Source: Prevotella sp.
GTDB taxonomy: Bacteria > Bacteroidota > Bacteroidia > Bacteroidales > Bacteroidaceae
DNA: 7,833 nt
Direction of reading: 5' to 3'
Assembly: GCA_021204565.1 (NCBI GenBank)
Contig: JAJPZE010000137.1
Location: 1 to 7,833 of the forward strand
The notes under the pieces were generated by a model. It was not told where the DNA came from, did no database searches, and worked only from the letters and a program-made list of their open reading frames with translations. The stretch's first letter is position 1. Each line of letters starts with the position of its first letter. Position numbers and translations under genes: made by a program. This document shows positions 5,761 to 7,833 of this stretch, one piece after another.

Positions 5761-7122
5761 TCAGATTACTCCGAGCTGGTTAAGGAAAATAAGTATAATC
5801 GCTACGGGGACGACATACCTTACGAGGGGTAGATAGAAACGGAAGAAACGTTTCGACGTGGCGCCGTTGTTGGTTATCTGTCCTCTAAGCAACTGTTTGT
5901 CGGCAATCCACCCGGCGTATATTGCCGTGAGCATTCCTCCGACGGGCAACATCACCTTTGCCGTAACGTAATCGAAGAGATCGAAGAGCGTCAGCCCGCA
6001 AACGGTATACTTGCTCCATATCCCCATGGAGAGGCTGCACGCTGCTCCGACGAGGATGCAGAACGCTGTCGCCATAACCGACGAATATCTCCGGCGGATA
6101 TGAAACTCCTCTTTCAGATAGATGGTGGGCACTTCGAGCAGCCCCATTGCGGAGGTGAGCGTAGCGATAAAGAGAAGAAGATAAAACATTAAAGCGAAGA
6201 TATACCCCGCGATGATGTTGGCGGCGAAGAGCTGCCGGAAGACGTTCGGGAGGGTGATAAAGACGAGCGACGGTCCGGCGTCGGGTTGTATGCCGACGGA
6301 GAATGCCGTGGAGAAGATTATAACACCGGCGAGGACGGCGACGACCGTGTCTATTATTACGGAGTTGACGGCGCTCTTGACCAAATGGGTATCGCCCCGG
6401 AAGTACGACGCGTAAGTGGCTATGCAGCCCATGCACAGCGACAGGGAGTAGAAGCATTGACCCATAGCGGAGAACAACGTGTTAGGAGTAACCTTGCCGA
6501 AGTCGGGGCGGAAAAGGAATGCGATGCCTGTGCCGGCTCCCGGCATCATACAACACATCACCGCCAACACCACCACGAAGACGAACAGCACGGGCATCAT
6601 AATCTTCGAGGCGCGTTCTATACCTTTCTCCACTCCGGCAAGGATGACGGCGAGGTTGATTATCATAAACGCCGCCATACACGCTATCGGCTTCACCGGA
6701 TTGGAGACGAACGCGTTAAAATCGGCGGTGAACGTCTCCGTTGATTTGCCTGCGAAGCCGTTTGCGCCGGCACGGAGAAGATATTCGAGCGCCCAACCGG
6801 CAACTACCCCGTAGTAACAAAGTATGAGCGTCCCGGCGAGCACGCCGAGGAAACCGACCGCCTTCCATGCCTTTCCGCCACCCATCGCGCCGTATGCTCG
6901 GGCTGTGTTGCTCTGCGCGTTCCGCCCTATGGCGAACTCGCTGATCATCAGCGGCAGACCGAAGCATACGATACAGGCGACGTATACCAACAGCCATACG
7001 GCGCCGCCGTTACGCCCCAATTCATACGGAAACCGCCATATATTCCCCAGCCCTACCGCCGAGCCGGCAACAACCAATATGCCCGCTATCTGTCCTCCGA
7101 ACGTACCTCTCTTCTGCTCCAT
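5761..7122 (-). CDS. Sodium-dependent transporter, NSS family (SLC6/LeuT type)
   Basis: This inner-membrane symporter should import an amino acid or related amine with Na+. Its 453 residues fit the 11- or 12-helix bacterial NSS proteins. The N-terminus aligns with LeuT without a numbering shift: Gly20, Val23, Gly24 and Asn27 of the unwound first helix (AGSAVGLGN) contribute Na+ and substrate contacts, and Arg30 is the extracellular gate residue. Tyr103-Tyr104 lie in helix 3 near the LeuT substrate tyrosine. Ala320, Thr323 and Ser324 (ATLTS) match the helix-8 part of the Na2 site. An acidic residue, Asp258 (IIDTVVA), lies in helix 7 near the site where bacterial members carry an acid in place of chloride dependence. 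The helix-6 pocket reads SLSLCMGC (226-233), with Cys230 where LeuT has Gly. The substrate cannot be named. The gene follows its paralogue by 4 bp and precedes the HhH gene by 16 bp, so they are probably one operon. Confidence 0.94.
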   Translation of the reverse strand: MEQKRGTFGGQIAGILVVAGSAVGLGNIWRFPYELGRNGGAVWLLVYVACIVCFGLPLMISEFAIGRNAQSNTARAYGAMGGGKAWKAVGFLGVLAGTLILCYYGVVAGWALEYLLRAGANGFAGKSTETFTADFNAFVSNPVKPIACMAAFMIINLAVILAGVEKGIERASKIMMPVLFVFVVVLAVMCCMMPGAGTGIAFLFRPDFGKVTPNTLFSAMGQCFYSLSLCMGCIATYASYFRGDTHLVKSAVNSVIIDTVVAVLAGVIIFSTAFSVGIQPDAGPSLVFITLPNVFRQLFAANIIAGYIFALMFYLLLFIATLTSAMGLLEVPTIYLKEEFHIRRRYSSVMATAFCILVGAACSLSMGIWSKYTVCGLTLFDLFDYVTAKVMLPVGGMLTAIYAGWIADKQLLRGQITNNGATSKRFFRFYLPLVRYVVPVAIILIFLNQLGVI

Positions 7123-7126
7123 AGCT

Positions 7127-7833
7127 TTACAACCATCCTAATTCATTTATAAATATCAACGCGATGCCGACGGGCGCGACGTACCTTATTATTATATGGT
7201 ATACGGGATATAACGGCTGGCGGAGTGCGCCCCCGTTGGTTATCTCGTCCCGCAATATTTTACGGTCGACAACCCACCCGGCGAACAGGCAAGAGACAAG
7301 CGAACATACGGGCATAATCAGCTTCGCCACGGCGAAATCGAACATCTCGAATATGCTCAAACCGAACGGCTTGATATCCTGCCAAGCGCCGAACGAGAGC
7401 GAACACGTCGCGACGAGTGCTGTGCAAACCAATGCAATACCAAAACATGCAACCGGACGCGGTATCTTGTATTTCCTTATAAATATCGACGCAGAGGTCT
7501 CCAACATCGATATCATCGATGTTAAAGCCGCCAGAACAAGCAGGAAATAGAACAGCAAGGAGAACATATAAGAGAGTAAAGGCGAGAATGAGAATACGTG
7601 GCGGAACACGTTCGGCAACGTGATAAACACCAATCCCGGTCCGGCAGCAGGTTGCAAGCCCTCGACGCTGAACACCGCAGGGAAAATCATCAGCCCGGCT
7701 AACAACGCTACAAGGGTATCTATTCCCGCGACCGAAAGGGATTCCCGAACGAGATTTCCGTCCTTGCGGAAATAACATCCATACGTGCAGATACAATATA
7801 CGCCGAGGGATAAGGAGAAGAACGCCTGCCCCA
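7127..7833 (-). CDS. Second sodium-dependent NSS transporter, tandem paralogue (5' end cut by window)
   Basis: The minus-strand frame is open from the TAA at 7127-7129 to the right edge; it encodes the last 234 or so residues of an NSS symporter, with the N-terminal half outside. My reading of 7706-7831 gives GQAFFSLSLG..., TYGCYFRKDG and AGIDTLVALLAG, which align with helices 6 and 7 of the neighbour. The helix-8 Na2 motif ALTS is kept (AALTSMISM), as is the helix-7 acid in GIDT and the shared segment LVFITLPNVFR. The C-terminus is collinear with the neighbour (FINELGWL against FLNQLGVI). In the substrate-pocket part of helix 6 it has LGVYC where the neighbour has LCMGC, so the two probably differ in substrate. 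Only 4 bp separate its stop from the next start, which suggests translational coupling. The TTG at 7703-7705 is an internal leucine, not a start. Confidence 0.93.
   Translation of the reverse strand, partial: GQAFFSLSLGVYCICTYGCYFRKDGNLVRESLSVAGIDTLVALLAGLMIFPAVFSVEGLQPAAGPGLVFITLPNVFRHVFSFSPLLSYMFSLLFYFLLVLAALTSMISMLETSASIFIRKYKIPRPVACFGIALVCTALVATCSLSFGAWQDIKPFGLSIFEMFDFAVAKLIMPVCSLVSCLFAGWVVDRKILRDEITNGGALRQPLYPVYHIIIRYVAPVGIALIFINELGWL

Noticed and set aside
5885..6457. A 190-codon minus-strand open frame inside the NSS gene in another frame
   Set aside because: Arg/His-rich translation without recognisable features, fully inside a clear transporter gene; a codon-composition artefact.
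7127..7705. A separate 192-residue transporter fragment starting at TTG 7705
   Set aside because: The frame continues without a stop to the window edge and encodes helix 6-7 sequence matching the neighbouring paralogue, so it is a gene cut by the window, not a short or truncated one.

Overview
The window looks like chromosomal DNA from a member of the Bacteroidota, most likely the order Bacteroidales. This rests on three things seen in the sequence. Bacteroidetes-type -7 elements (TAnnTTTG) lie before the divergent genes. Shine-Dalgarno sequences are absent in front of the starts. It also carries an outer-membrane beta-barrel with an N-terminal helix-hairpin-helix (HhH) domain and a separate ComEA-like HhH protein beside sodium:amino-acid symporters, a gene set typical of that group. 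I cannot name the genus.

Layout, left to right: (1) the 3' part of an HtpX-like M48 zinc metalloprotease gene (+), cut by the left edge; (2) a convergent gene (-) for a 685-residue HhH plus outer-membrane barrel protein, with a decayed duplicate of its own 3' end just beyond the stop codon; (3) a 563-bp divergent intergenic region with promoter-like elements, a 9-bp perfect inverted repeat and a strong 10-bp hairpin inside a larger fold; (4) alanine dehydrogenase ald (+); (5) a short convergent gap with nested inverted repeats; (6) a minus-strand operon that reads from beyond the right edge: an NSS-family transporter (cut by the edge), a second NSS transporter 4 bp downstream, then a membrane-anchored protein with three ComEA-like HhH units 16 bp further on.

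How the genes may work together: the two NSS symporters should import amino acids or related amines with Na+, and alanine dehydrogenase could feed one such substrate into pyruvate, but the genes are on opposite strands and no shared regulation is visible. The two HhH proteins, one predicted in the outer membrane and one anchored in the inner membrane facing the periplasm, are the most intriguing pair: together they could handle DNA across the envelope, but this is inference from domain type and predicted location only. Nothing indicates a phage, insertion sequence, CRISPR array or tRNA. Most of the window is ordinary chromosomal content; the points worth a second look are the 3'-end duplication scar, the structured intergenic region, the HhH-barrel/ComEA pair and the divergence of the tandem symporters in the substrate pocket.
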